This document shows positions 12,325 to 22,055 of a stretch of 64,000 nucleotides of DNA, in pieces. The stretch covers positions 13,235,122-13,299,121 of the forward strand of contig CM029367.1 in assembly GCA_017165825.1 (NCBI GenBank), in the 5' to 3' direction. Below the pieces are notes generated by a model. The model was not told where the DNA came from, did not search any database, and saw only the letters and a list, made by a program, of their open reading frames with translations. Every line of letters starts with the position of its first letter. Positions within the stretch are counted from its first letter, which is position 1. Origin of the DNA: Hepsetus odoe (taxonomy: Eukaryota; Chordata; Actinopteri; Characiformes; Hepsetidae). The position numbers and the translations under genes are program-made.

Positions 12325-12480
12325 TTAAATACCTTGTGATGGACTGGCAACGTGCCCAGGATGCTTATCTAACTTTTGCCCTATTAATGCTGAGATAAGT
12401 GCTGGTTCCTGCACCACTCTGCAATCCTGGTCAAGTAAAAGTAGCATAGATTATGGATGGATGAATAGATGGATTGTTTT
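12325..12480 (+). mobile_element. Non-LTR retroposon 3' tail with (GGAT)n-like end
   Basis: Contains gtgatggactggcaac, gtgcccaggatg, tgctgagataagtgctgg and a tail of atggatggatg. A second copy at 13500-13735 shares the block tggtggactggcaacctgtc. This arrangement, ending in GGAT/ATGG repeats, is the familiar 3' end of fish RTE/Rex-type retroposons. It carries no coding sequence. The exact family is from recall. Confidence 0.6.
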
Positions 12481-12769
12481 TTTACATTTTACATTTTAAT
12501 TTTCTAGTCATTGTGAAATGGTAGTAAGTTATGGAACATTAGATGTTGATTAGGTAACATTACATGTCATGTATGCTGTATTATATTACTTTATATATAC
12601 TTTATACTTTATATATACTTTATATTTTTTATGGCTGAAGTTATGTATCTTTATGCCAACATTTTGATTTTAACAAAGTAAACATTTTCTGAATTTTTAA
12701 TGAAGGTTATTGTAGAAATTCTTTTGATCCACCTACCATAACAGTTTCACAAAAGGTAGTTTTGGTCAG

Positions 12770-12770
<1 letters not shown>
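12481..12770. other. AT-rich spacer with short tandem repeat
   Basis: At 12587-12626 the word tactttata is repeated with tata spacers (tactttatatatactttata pattern), a short tandem array. Nothing else is recognised. Confidence 0.6.
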
Positions 12771-12840
<70 letters not shown>

Positions 12841-12843
12841 TCT
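12771..12843. repeat. (CT)n microsatellite
   Basis: 73 bp CT tract with one TG interruption near its right end. Confidence 0.98.
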
Positions 12844-13495
12844 GTTTCTGCAGTTACTGATGTGTTTGCGATCTTGTGTTTTCAGTCAGGCAGCAGAGAT
12901 GTTGGTCTGATAATTGCTCTTTTAATATAAGGTCAAGGGAGCATTTCCGCTTATGTGTGTGTTTTAAGGGTGTGTTTGGATGCAATGAAAAATCTTGGAC
13001 CAATAGTACCTTTCAGGACATTAGCTAATTTTTTCTCTGTTTGAAACCTGCACATAACTGCACACACCTGCAAATGCATCCAGCTCTTTTATATTTGCAC
13101 ACATCTGTGCTTCATAAACACTTAATTCTTATTACTTAGACATTAATCACTACTTTTTGTGAACCTCCAAGTAAAGTGACCATATTTATGATGAATTAGG
13201 CCATCAACTCATGGTCAAACCCATGGGAATATAGGAATATAGGAATAGGAATAATTACATACATTATATTATAATAATATATTTTTATACTATTTTTATA
13301 TAAAATGCTTTAGCTGATTTCTTACTCATCAAAACCATCTACTTAATGTTGTTTAGGACACCCTTGTGAACCTGGAACAGCTCTGACCCATCACCCTCCA
13401 TAAAAAAAATCTGAAGGATGTGGCTGTGGAATCAAGCACCAAAGTGTTAGCAGCAGATCTTTTAAGTTTTTTAAATGGCAAGATTTTGATTCCTT
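12844..13495. other. Non-coding stretch
   Basis: No gene recognised. A small aggaata tandem cluster lies at about 13229-13255 and an AT-rich patch at 13260-13305. Confidence 0.5.
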
Positions 13496-13499
13496 GTCA

Positions 13500-13735
13500 G
13501 GGCAGTGTGGGCTCTGTCAGTGTGGAGTTTGCATTTCCTCCTTTGTTGACTTGGGTTTCCTCAGGGTATGCTAGTTTGCTCCCTTAGTCAAAAGACATGC
13601 ACATCAGGTGGACTGGAGATAGTAATTTGGCCTGTGGTGGACTGGCAACCTGTCTAGGGTGTTTCTACATATTTTGTGATATGAGCACCTGGATTGATTC
13701 CAGCAACTTCTTCAATCCTAAATTGTAGAAGACCC
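13500..13735 (+). mobile_element. Non-LTR retroposon 3' region, second copy
   Basis: Reads through gtgtggagtttgcat, gtttcctcagggt, aaaagacatgcacatcaggt and tggtggactggcaacctgtc in the order known for the 3' untranslated part of fish RTE/Rex-type retroposons. The last block is shared with the copy at 12325-12480. Coding part and terminal tetranucleotide tail are missing. Confidence 0.6.
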
Positions 13736-13774
13736 TAACATGCATCCTCCCCAGCGGCCCTTGTGCACACTCGA

Positions 13775-13865
13775 TCAGCCATGATATACAAGAGAATTAG
13801 TTTGATTAGACCAGACCACCTTCTTCCAATGCTCCATGGTCCAGTTCTGCAAGATTTCAACATTG
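13775..13865 (-). mobile_element. Tc1/mariner remnant, family A
   Basis: The block gaccagaccaccttcttcc and the following tccatggtccagttctgca match the transposase region of Tc1 family A read on the minus strand. In this family the segment lies between the portions kept at 16020-16120. Short, no ends, frame broken. Confidence 0.55.
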
Positions 13866-13983
13866 AAAGATTTCTCTCAAAATAATGATAATGAAGATAA
13901 GAGAGAAACCAGCAGTCACTCAAAATAGAGCCGGTCAACCTGCTCCACATACAAAACACCTCTGGTAAATAAAACCACAGAAT

Positions 13984-14160
13984 ATCTACACACAAACATT
14001 TGGACACTTCAGTGTTTTTTCTGCAGCAATGTATTTTTTGATCATACAAATAAAAAATAGAACTTTTTGCACATTGTGTCTGGAAAATTAAGCATGCAGA
14101 CATGGAGATGGAGTACAGAGGTGGGAGCATTGTGATATGGAGCTGCTTCTCTTAAAAATT
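13984..14160. mobile_element. Mixed Tc1 scraps (family C end, GGGS-type transposase piece)
   Basis: caaacatttggaca at 13993-14006 is the exact reverse complement of the family C terminal word tgtccaaatgtttg at 60114-60127. From 14104 to 14150 a plus-strand reading gives MEYRGGSIVIWSCFS, which resembles the HGGGS(I/V)MxWGCFS stretch before the second catalytic Asp of Tc1 transposases. These are two unrelated scraps side by side. Confidence 0.5.
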
Positions 14161-14265
14161 GGATCACCACATCATCAAATTGTCAATTACTCTTATTTTA
14201 TTTGTCTTAAAGCTGTAATTCCCAATGGCAATATATTTATGCTATTAACTTTAATTTTCTATTCA

Positions 14266-14384
14266 CACCAATCTGCCATGACATTAAAATAACTGGCAAG
14301 TGAAGTGAATAACTCTGATTATATTGCAAGAGTGCCACTTGTTAAGTGGTGGGATACATTAGACAGTAAATGAAGAGTCAGTTT
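14266..14384 (+). mobile_element. Tc1/mariner family A, 5' end
   Basis: The 5' terminal segment of family A. gtgaagtgaataactctgat (14300-14319) matches the reverse complement of 63511-63532 with one difference, and both sit at the outer end of their element. It is cut at about 14384 by the start of an RTE-like retrotransposon copy. The middle of a same-family, same-strand element reappears at 15966, so the two may be one element split by later insertions. Confidence 0.6.
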
Positions 14385-14797
14385 TAACCCAGCTACAAGG
14401 GATCCGCAAGCCAGTGCATTTTTTGTCCACATAAATAGGGAGAGTTACGACAGGAATGGCATTCAGTGTAAAACTTTTGTCAAATCAATATGAGGACAAC
14501 AAAAGTGATTTCTATACCAGATCAGTCAAGGCCAAAATGGGCTAGGTGTTAAAAATACTAAGACAGTTGGTGGAGCTGGAGGTTTTGGTGTGGGTGTGAT
14601 GAGGATGCAGGATCAGAAATTAGTATATTAGAGGGACAGCTCAGGTTGGACATTATGGAGAAAAAGTTTGAGAAGCAAGGTAGCGTGGTTTTTGACATGT
14701 GCAGAGGAGAGACAAGGAGTATATCAGGAGAGGGATGCTAAAGATGGAGCTGCCAGGAAAAGGGGAATACAAGAGGGTCAAAGAGGAAATTTAACTT
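14385..14797 (+). mobile_element. Internally deleted RTE-like LINE (5' end joined to RT 3' part)
   Basis: The left part (14385-14560) follows the 5' region of the element at 20175-22056 read on the minus strand: aacccagc at the start, then aagccagtg, gttacgacagga, gtaaaact and caaatcaatatg in the same order. The right part (about 14570-14790) is homologous to 15410-15590: ggtgtgatgaggatg, attagagggacagctcag, gagaagcaaggt, gatggagctgcca, which encodes the C-terminal domain after the reverse transcriptase. Endonuclease and most of the RT are absent. The shared start with the 22056 copy suggests this is the true 5' end. Confidence 0.72.
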
Positions 14798-14799
14798 TT

Positions 14800-15025
14800 A
14801 CTCTCTAAGAGGACAGATGAGTCTGAAATTGAATTATTTGGACACCAGAACAGAGGACATGTCTGGTGTAAACCAAATACAGCATTCCAGGAAAAGAACT
14901 TCATACCAACTGTGAAGCATGGAGGTGGAAGTGTCATGGTTTGGAAATGCTTTGCTGGAGCAGGACCTGGCCAGTTCACCATCACAGAATCCACCATTAC
15001 TTCTACCATTTATCAGAGGGTGCTT
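14800..15025 (+). mobile_element. Tc1/mariner family B, transposase DDE part 1
   Basis: Plus-strand translation contains TDESEIELFG, with the first catalytic Asp of the DDE triad, then VKHGGGSVMVWKCFAGAGPG and a following TITEST...YQRVL, all typical of Tc1-like transposases. The reading frame runs open into the LINE piece that interrupts the element at about 15026. The remaining part is found at 15587-15905. The host function is none; this is a decayed cut-and-paste transposon. Confidence 0.85.
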
Positions 15026-15637
15026 GTTGCTGATTATATTGTGATCTGCAGTGAGAGTAGGGAGCAGCTTGAGGAGAACTTGGAGAGATGGAGATATGCT
15101 CTAGAGATGAGAGAAATTAAAGTGAGCAATACAAAGAGCAATACAAAAGCATGAGTGTGGGAGGAAAATGGAGTGGTTAGGATGCAGGGTGTAGAGGTGA
15201 CAAAGGTGGAGGAGTTTAAATACTTGAGATCAACAGTTCAGAGTAACGGCAAGTGCAGAAGAAAGGTGAGGAAGAGAGTCCAGGCAGGTTGGAATGGGTG
15301 GAGAAGTGTGACTGGAGTGATTTGTGACAGATGGGTACCAGCAAATGTAAAAAGGAAGGTTTACAGGACAGTAGTGAGACCAGCCATGTTGTATGGGTTG
15401 GAGACGCTGAGATTTTTATTGGGTGTGACGAGGATGGACAGGATTAGAAATGAGAATATTAGAGGGACAGCTCAGCTTAGATGTTTTGGAGACAAAGTTA
15501 GAGAAGCAAGGTTGTGTTGGTTTGGACATGTCCAGAGGAGAGACGAGGATTATATTGGGGGGAGGATGTTGAAGATGGAGCTGCCATTAAAGAACATTAA
15601 AGCTGAAGTGGAACTGGACCCTTCAACACGACAATGA
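14912..15637 (+). pseudogene. Chimeric Tc1/LINE/Tc1 open frame with one in-frame TGA
   Basis: One reading frame stays open from the Tc1 motif HGGGSVMVW through the LINE RT segment (YIVICSESREQLEENLERW, then QAGWNGW, VICDRW, YRTVVRPAMLYGLET) to 15637, broken only by TGA at 15152-15154. The catalytic RT motif (normally xxDD) reads ADYI here, so one Asp is lost. About 19 codons expected between YGLET and LRF are missing. The tail after MELP returns to Tc1 DNA in a non-transposase frame. Expression is unproven and unlikely; the open frame is probably a by-product of fusing two coding pieces in phase. Confidence 0.6.
15026..15586 (+). mobile_element. RTE-like LINE fragment (RT C-terminal part) inside Tc1
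   Basis: Encodes the end of the reverse transcriptase and the following domain: VICSESREQLEENLERW, FKYLRSTVQSNG, VQAGWNGW, VVRPAMLYGLET, LLGVTRMDRIRNENIRGTAQ, EARLCWFGHVQRRD. It is flanked on both sides by parts of one Tc1 transposase gene. It has neither the 5' half nor the (GAA)n tail, so it looks like a piece captured by breakage rather than a clean retrotransposition. Confidence 0.85.
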
Positions 15638-15905
15638 CCCATAACATACCAGTAAATCAACCAAGGACTGGCAGAAAACCAAGAAATGGAGTCAAAGCTC
15701 AGATCTTAATCCAATTGAGATGTTATGGGGTGACTTGAAACTAGAATACACATTTTTGTTGATATCTTCAGTTTGATGAATAAATCAAGGTTAATTTTTG
15801 TTGTTTACCTGCAATTAAATCACTTTCTTTTCCAGAGGTAAATAAAAACAAAATTAGACATTGATGTGTGAACATTTCTTAATAAAGAAATGAATATTTA
15901 ATGAG
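15587..15905 (+). mobile_element. Tc1/mariner family B, transposase DDE part 2 and 3' end
   Basis: The plus-strand frame starting near 15610 gives LQHDNDP (second catalytic Asp), then HTSKSTKDWQKTKKWSQSSD and SDLNPIEMLWGDLK (third catalytic Glu, DLNPIE motif) with one stop codon in between. The AT-rich DNA that follows (to about 15905) has the look of the 3' non-coding end, but a matching inverted terminal repeat could not be pinned down. Confidence 0.82.
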
Positions 15906-15965
15906 GTGTTCAATAGTGTGCATGGGGAGCAAAAGCCAGTTTTTCTGGCGCAACATTACAGCATA

Positions 15966-16262
15966 AGTTGCTGATATTGATGACAGAAAGGTCAGAACAC
16001 ACAAGTTGTTGTATATGGTGCTGCAAAGTTACGGACCAGTCAAATTGCCCATGCTGATCTTTGTCTTCTGACAAAAGTGCCAATAATGGGCAATTAAATA
16101 AGACAGCTTTGTCTTATCACTCACATTTTCTTTTACGTCATGATGATGTCCAGGGAAAAGAGAAGGCTCCAGAATGTACTTTGGGAAAAAGGAAAGATGG
16201 CAGTGACAGTGTGATGCTGCTTGGCAAAGCTCTGTCAAGAAAGCTTGAGTCCTGGCCTTCAT
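15966..16262 (+). mobile_element. Tc1/mariner family A, transposase middle
   Basis: Shares with the minus-strand copy at 9596-9770 the blocks cggaccagtc, gcccatgctga and caataatgggca, and continues through acattttcttttacgtca and ggcagtgacagtgtgatgc, matching the first catalytic region and GGGSV region of family A. A plus-strand frame (16061-16345, 94 codons) reads SHFLLRHDD across it; this is a transposase relic, not a host gene. Same strand as the 5' end at 14266. Confidence 0.7.
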
Positions 16263-17351
16263 GTACATCTTGCTTAGATACAAACCACCAACTTAAACAC
16301 TGTTACAAACCAAGTATGCGCTTTCAACACAATAGTAATTTCTAAAGGCATTAATCCCTATGTTAAGTAGGATAATGTATCCTTGTTCAGGAATAATTTG
16401 AGGAACATGATCAAGGTCACCCAACCTTGTAACTTTTAAGGTCTGATTTTAAGTTGATGACTGATCATTGTCTAATACAAATGTGACATCTTGACAATAT
16501 ATTAAAGTATACCTTTGTGTGGGCATGAATCTAGTATGTGTAGTGCATCTTGTGTACGTGTCTCTGCTCAGGCGAATGAGATTGTATCAGCTGAATGTGG
16601 TGCCTGGTATGCGGTGTTACCTGCTTGTAGATGGATGACTTTTATTCTTTAGTTATTATGTTTCAGGTCCCCCATTAGGCAACAGGAACTGAATTAAAAA
16701 CCTGCAGTTCTGACAAAAGACTGTTCTGAAATCAGGTGCCTACAGCTTTTTAAACCGCAGAGTAATTTTAAATGTTCTAGCCACGGAATAGTTATTGAAA
16801 TATTTTGCACAAATATCTGACAGCATGAGACTTGACAGATTGCCTCAAACGGCTAAAACAAGGAATGCGAATGTGTGCTGACATCATAAAAAGTGCACAA
16901 AATGCATGAGATATGTTGTAATGTTACTATGAAAATAAAAAAAACATTTCTTAAAACATTATTTTTGAAAAGCTATTCTCAAATACAGATTTACAATTCA
17001 ATAACTTTATATGTGCAAAAACAATGGAAATGGAGATGCAAATGACCTTTCACTGGGTTATTTGTCCCAAATATTTCTTCCTTTTTAGCTGAGTTTATAT
17101 TTTGACACCTTCAGGAACATTTACAGAGTGGTGTTTAGGAAGCCAGTTTGAAGAAGTAATATAAAGAGTTTATAAGTGTTAAAGCTCACTAACCTTAACC
17201 TAGGCCTGGCTATGTTAATGGTAACCACTAGGTGGAACTGTAATGCTGTGTGTTTGTACTGGGATGTCCTATCAGACATGTTGCTATTTATGATCCCCCA
17301 AACTTACCATTAACAGAGAGAATGAGAGAGCTGGCGAAAGGGGGAGGGAGC
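16263..17351. other. Non-coding stretch, nothing recognised
   Basis: No gene, RNA or clear element seen. Includes an A-rich patch near 16937. Confidence 0.5.
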
Positions 17352-17353
17352 GG

Positions 17354-17388
<35 letters not shown>
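17352..17388. repeat. (GA)n microsatellite
   Basis: 37 bp GA tract with one AAA interruption, 25 bp before a CA tract. Confidence 0.95.
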
Positions 17389-17412
17389 CATCAAGCGGTT
17401 GTTTGCACACCA

Positions 17413-17413
<1 letters not shown>

Positions 17414-17455
<42 letters not shown>

Positions 17456-17468
17456 ACACACACAGACA
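17414..17468. repeat. (CA)n microsatellite
   Basis: About 55 bp CA tract with a TA and a GA interruption. Frames across it on both strands are artefacts. Confidence 0.97.
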
Positions 17469-19700
17469 CCAGCACACTTAGAGCCCCTGATAAATACCAT
17501 GCTGCACTTATGAAGCCCCAAATGAACAGATAAGCCCCCAAGTGGACCTTTTTTTTACCGCAGCCTGAACGAGGACCTGTCAGTCACATTATTTTTGCGA
17601 ATAACATTGTTTAATAGGCTATTTTAGGCCAACTCTGAATGCGCGGTCATTTGGGCCAATTATGGCTGATTGCTTGCTGTTAAGTAATTAGAGGAGTGAA
17701 GGGAGCGAAGTGGCTGCTGAATGCCGGGGCTGACAGGGCTGGGGAAGGCCAACTTAGGACACAGGCTCAACTACTGTGGGGTTTTGGGGCTTTCAGCCTC
17801 TCACTAGAAGTAAACAACTTCACTCACACTTTAAGTAGTATAATAGCTGTAATATATTGTTTTGCAAAAATCGCTTGCCTGAATCTAAATTAGCCCCCAT
17901 CTTAACTTAGAAAAATGCATCCATGTGGGGTTTTCACACACACACACGGTTTACTGAGAATAAAAAAGAGCTGTAAATAAATTCCTCTAACATTTTTGTG
18001 GTTGGAATTCTGTGTGTTGAGATTTGGCTTTCGTGTGTTGAGAATCCTGTGTGTACGTATGAGTGTGTGAGAGCATTTGTGGTAGGATTGAGTCTCCTAA
18101 ATGTAAATAAGCCCCTGTTCTCCACAGCCTGGATCTTGCAGGCTGGGAATTAAGGCAGAGAGTGAGAGAGAGGGAGAGAGCAAGAGAGATGGTGTTTATG
18201 ACCACAAGATTACGTGGATATGGTTGCTTTGAATCCTCTAATGGGAGTCAGAAACACAAGTGTTCTTTAAAGCACTGGAACGTGCACTGGGTTATTCACC
18301 TTGAAAGGGTAAAACTACTTATCATTGGTTGCTGAGTTTAAGCACTTTTTGTTCCACTTTACATTTAGAGTCTCTAAAAACTATGTAGTTAAACATTAGT
18401 TAATGCATTCATCAGTGCAACAACAATGTAACTACTGCTAATGTTTGGATGTGCTTGTGTAATTACAGTAAACTAAAGTTAACACATATGTGCATTGATT
18501 GTAAAAATGTCATAGGCTAAGATGCTGCCGAAAAATTAACACAGCCTTACAAAGTATGTTTAAAACTTCGGAATTTCAGAAAATTAACTTGAGCATGAAT
18601 TTTATCCCGTGGGAGGCAAATAAACCTGATTGTAACAAGCAAGCCAGTAATCCCCCTAGAGCAAAGTGAACTGAGCTTTTCAGAGGAAGAGTCCCTTTAA
18701 TGTATAATGGTCATTCAATAATTAAAGTAGAAGCCATCGCTGAGATGCATGCATAATTTTCAATCCCCACATCACTCATTGTCCAATTTAAGGTCAATTA
18801 AGATTTTTCTATTACAGCTGGTGGTTCACAACATTGTTAAGGAGACTCAGATTGCTTCTGCAAAGAGGAATTGGTTTCATCTCATGTGGTATTTTGACCC
18901 CATTAAAGTACTTTGCTGTTGTGTTTAACAGAAGCATTGTTTAAAGTTTTCCTCCTGGATATACACTGTTTTTTCTGTTGTTGTATTTTGGGCCTCAACT
19001 GTGGCACACAGTTAGTGGATTTGTTAATCAACTAGGCATCCTCCACATATAGGTTAAAATGAAATAAAATATGTGTATAATCATAAGATATTTTCTATAT
19101 TTGATCATGACAAGTGATTCTGAACTTTTGAACTGAATGGTAGAATAACTTGCACCCTCCTCATCCTCAGTCTGCCTTAGAAAATGGATCATGACTAGGC
19201 AGAAAAGTTCTTCCTTTTTCCGAACGGGCACAGGCCATGGTGGTAGCTTCGGTTACTCAGCCTCAAATACATCACATCCACTGCTCCCTCCCTTGCCGCC
19301 TGTTTTGAAACACTAGCCCTTGCCGACTTGCTGTAACGTGAGCTTTTGCAGGGATTTCAGAAATCTTAATTGGATGATGAGATGGTGGTTGGGGGGAGGT
19401 CAGGAAAGAAGGGCAGGGATATTACTAGCAGTTTCAATATGAAAGTTTCTCAGACATATAAATCTGTCTTTGTGGCCTATGTGCATATGTACAAAAGAAG
19501 GCCCAAAGCAACAATGATTGGATGTCTAAGAAATCCCAGGGGAGGAATTAAACACATCTGTTATAAAACACATCTGTTCTAGCATTGCTGTCATAAAAAT
19601 CTCTGCTATTTTATTATATATGTTTTATTTAGAAATAAATGAAAAGAAAAAGGCCAAAAACAGTTTGGCACACACCTTCATATGTTAATATACAATAAAG

Positions 19701-19701
<1 letters not shown>
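17469..19701. other. Non-coding; candidate regulatory blocks 17570-17760 and 18600-18900
   Basis: No gene. The block 17570-17760 contains gaatgcgcggtcatttgggc, ccaattatggctgattg and agtaattagagg, mixing CpG with homeodomain-type cores without simple repeats. The block 18600-18900 contains ggtcattcaataattaaag and ggtcaattaagattttt. Both look like enhancer-type DNA, but conservation could not be tested. The frame at 17696-17893 lies across the first block and has no domain. Confidence 0.25.

Positions 19702-19765
<64 letters not shown>
19702..19765. repeat. (CT)n microsatellite
   Basis: About 64 bp CT tract with interruptions at both ends. Confidence 0.97.
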
Positions 19766-19766
<1 letters not shown>

Positions 19767-19977
19767 ATGTAACCAACTGAGGCAAATGTTTCTATTTGTA
19801 TGCAGATGCAAGAGCAAGAATTTTACTTAGAATTTTGCATTTAATTTTGTGAGATTTATATGCAGCACTCAAAAGGAAGTACTGAGGGCAAAATAATGCA
19901 GTTTAAACAAGCATATTCCACAACCCCCAGGGTTTGCTCAGACAGCTGGAGAAGATATCAGGCAGTCTCACTATTGC

Positions 19978-19979
<2 letters not shown>

Positions 19980-20023
<44 letters not shown>
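19980..20023. repeat. (CA)n microsatellite
   Basis: 44 bp uninterrupted CA tract, 150 bp beyond the truncated 3' side of the LINE. Confidence 0.97.
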
Positions 20024-20024
<1 letters not shown>

Positions 20025-20568
20025 CTGATCTTTAACCAAGTCTCAAAAAAACTTTTCTCTGTCTTTGTTCTGCATGAGCGTGCATGTGTAAGGCACACAG
20101 TGTGTCCTCCCAGCTCTCACTCTTTAACCCTATAGGCCATAAAATCTTCCCTTCTGCATGCACTACCTGCACATCATGGTGTGGCTGATCAACTTTAACC
20201 CTCTATACTTACAACAGCTCTGTGCATCACCCTTATTCTTGAAGATCGGTACCAGTACACTTCTCTTCCACTCCTCAGGCATCTTCTAACTTGCCAAGAT
20301 TGTGTTAAACAATCTGGTCAGAAACTCAACTGCCATCTCCCCTAAACATCTCCATGCTTCCACTGGTATGTCACTGGTCCCAGAGCCTTTCCATTCTTCA
20401 TCCTCTTCATCGCTGCCCTTACTTCCATCTTGTTTATTTGCTGCACTTCCTGGTTCACTCTTCTCACATTATCCAGTCCTCTCTCTCTCATTTTCTTCAT
20501 TCATCAGCCCCTCAGAGTATTCCTTCCACCTGCTCAACATGCTCTGTTCACCTGTGAGTACGTTTCCA

Positions 20569-20607
20569 TAAAGGTCCTTTTAAAAGTTTATGTGTAAAGG
20601 TCCTTTT
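20569..20607. repeat. 13-bp direct duplication at LINE frame break
   Basis: taaaggtcctttt occurs at 20569-20581 and again at 20595-20607. The endonuclease ORF stops (minus strand) between the two copies, and the next homologous residues resume in a different frame just beyond the distal copy. Confidence 0.85.
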
Positions 20608-22018
20608 CTCCCTCTTTACTGTCCAACCTCTCATACAATTCACCAAACACCTTATCTTTGGCCTTCACCACTGCTTTCTTTGACCTGCGGTTCATCTCCT
20701 TGTACATCTGTCTACGTTCTTCATCTCTCTGACTGTCCCATGTCTTCTTTGCCTCCCTCTTCTTTTGAATACACTCCTGGACTTCTTGGTTCCACCACCA
20801 GGTTTCCTTATCCTCCTTCTTCCTTCCAGATGTCACACCAAGTATATTTCTAGCCGTCTGCCTTATCACTTCTGCAGTAGTTTCCCAGCAATCCGGTAGC
20901 TCTTCAACACCTCCCAGTGCCCGTGTTAACTTCTGCCTGAATTCCACTTTGCAGTCCTCCTCCTTCAGCTTCCACCACTTGATCCTCGACTCTGCCCTCA
21001 CTTTCCTCCTCTTCTTGACTTCCAAGGTCATCCTACAGACCACCATCCTATGCTGTTTAGCTACTCTCTCCCCTTTCACTATTTTGCAGTCTCTGATCTC
21101 TTTCAAACTGACCCTCCTGCAAAGAATATAATCCACCTGTGAGCATCTTCCTCCACTCTTATACGTCACCCTGTGCTCCTCCCTCTTCTTAAAATAAGTA
21201 TTAACTACAGCCATTTCCATCCTTTTTGCTAAATCTACAACCATCTGACCTTCAGCATTCCTCTCCTTGACACCATGACTACCCATCACATCCACATCAC
21301 CTCTGTTCCCTTTACCAACATGACCATTAAAATCTGCACCAATCACCACTCTCTCTCCCCTGGGTACACTCTCTATCACTTCATCTAATTCACTCCAGAA
21401 TTTTTCCTTCTCTTCCATCTCACAACCAACTTGTGGAGCATAAGCACTAACAACATTCATTATCACACCTTCAACTTCCAGCTTCAAACTCATCACCCTC
21501 CCTGACACCCTCATCACTTCCAAAACACTCTCCACATACTCTTCCTTCAGGATAACATTTACCCCATTCCTCCTTCTATCCACACCATGGTAGAACAGTT
21601 TAAACCCTCCTCCAAGACACCTGGCCATACTACCCTTCCATCTAGTCTCTTGCACACACAAAATTTCAACCATCCTATTCTCCATCATATCAGCTAATTC
21701 TCTACCTTTACAAGTCATGCTGCCAACATTCAAAGTCACTACCCTCACTTCCACTCTCCTCCCCTTCTCTCTCTCCTTCTCCACCTGGACATGCCTTCCT
21801 CCTCTTCTTCTTCTTCTTCTCCTTTGGCCAACAGTAGTCCAATTTTCACCAGCACCCTGTAGGCTAACAGCACTGGTGGCGGTCGTTGTTAACCCGGGCC
21901 TCAACCGATCCGGAATGGAATTCTGTATCGTTGTCCACATATTGATTTGGCAAAGTTTTACACCGGATGCCCTTCCTGTCGTAACCCTCCCCATTTCCCC
22001 GGCTTGGGACCGGCACAA
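20588..22018 (-). CDS. Retrotransposon apurinic-type endonuclease ORF (truncated polyprotein)
   Basis: 476 codons without a stop. Residues 1-90 are a basic leader with an Arg-rich run (66-72, coded by GAA/AGG-type triplets at 21797-21822). Residues about 92-330 form an APE-like endonuclease that nicks target DNA for reverse transcription: LNVGS (96-100), QETRW with the catalytic Glu at 124, AYAPQ (192-196), GADFNGH with Asp229 and Asn231, VDYIL with Asp296, and QHR with His323. Residues 330-476 are a charged linker leading to the RT. All expected active-site positions are present, so the domain could be folded, but the frame ends at DLYT-stop where a 13-bp duplication and rearrangement lie, and the RT is missing. 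It is not expected to move on its own. The Met start follows the usual start for this family, MCRSQA, from recall. Confidence 0.88.
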   Translation of the reverse strand: MCRSQAGEMGRVTTGRASGVKLCQINMWTTIQNSIPDRLRPGLTTTATSAVSLQGAGENWTTVGQRRRRRRRGGRHVQVEKEREKGRRVEVRVVTLNVGSMTCKGRELADMMENRMVEILCVQETRWKGSMARCLGGGFKLFYHGVDRRRNGVNVILKEEYVESVLEVMRVSGRVMSLKLEVEGVIMNVVSAYAPQVGCEMEEKEKFWSELDEVIESVPRGERVVIGADFNGHVGKGNRGDVDVMGSHGVKERNAEGQMVVDLAKRMEMAVVNTYFKKREEHRVTYKSGGRCSQVDYILCRRVSLKEIRDCKIVKGERVAKQHRMVVCRMTLEVKKRRKVRAESRIKWWKLKEEDCKVEFRQKLTRALGGVEELPDCWETTAEVIRQTARNILGVTSGRKKEDKETWWWNQEVQECIQKKREAKKTWDSQRDEERRQMYKEMNRRSKKAVVKAKDKVFGELYERLDSKEGEKDLYT

Positions 22019-22055
22019 AGAAATACACTGGCTTGTGCATCCCTAGTGGCTGGGT

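Noticed and set aside
13735..14130. 131-codon minus-strand frame
   Set aside because: It spans a retroposon tail boundary and two Tc1 scraps; no domain.
16061..16345. 94-codon plus-strand frame as a possible host gene
   Set aside because: It overlies a Tc1 family A transposase remnant, shown by comparison with 9596-9770.
21717..22046. 109-codon plus-strand frame opposite the LINE
   Set aside because: Shadow of the minus-strand endonuclease frame.
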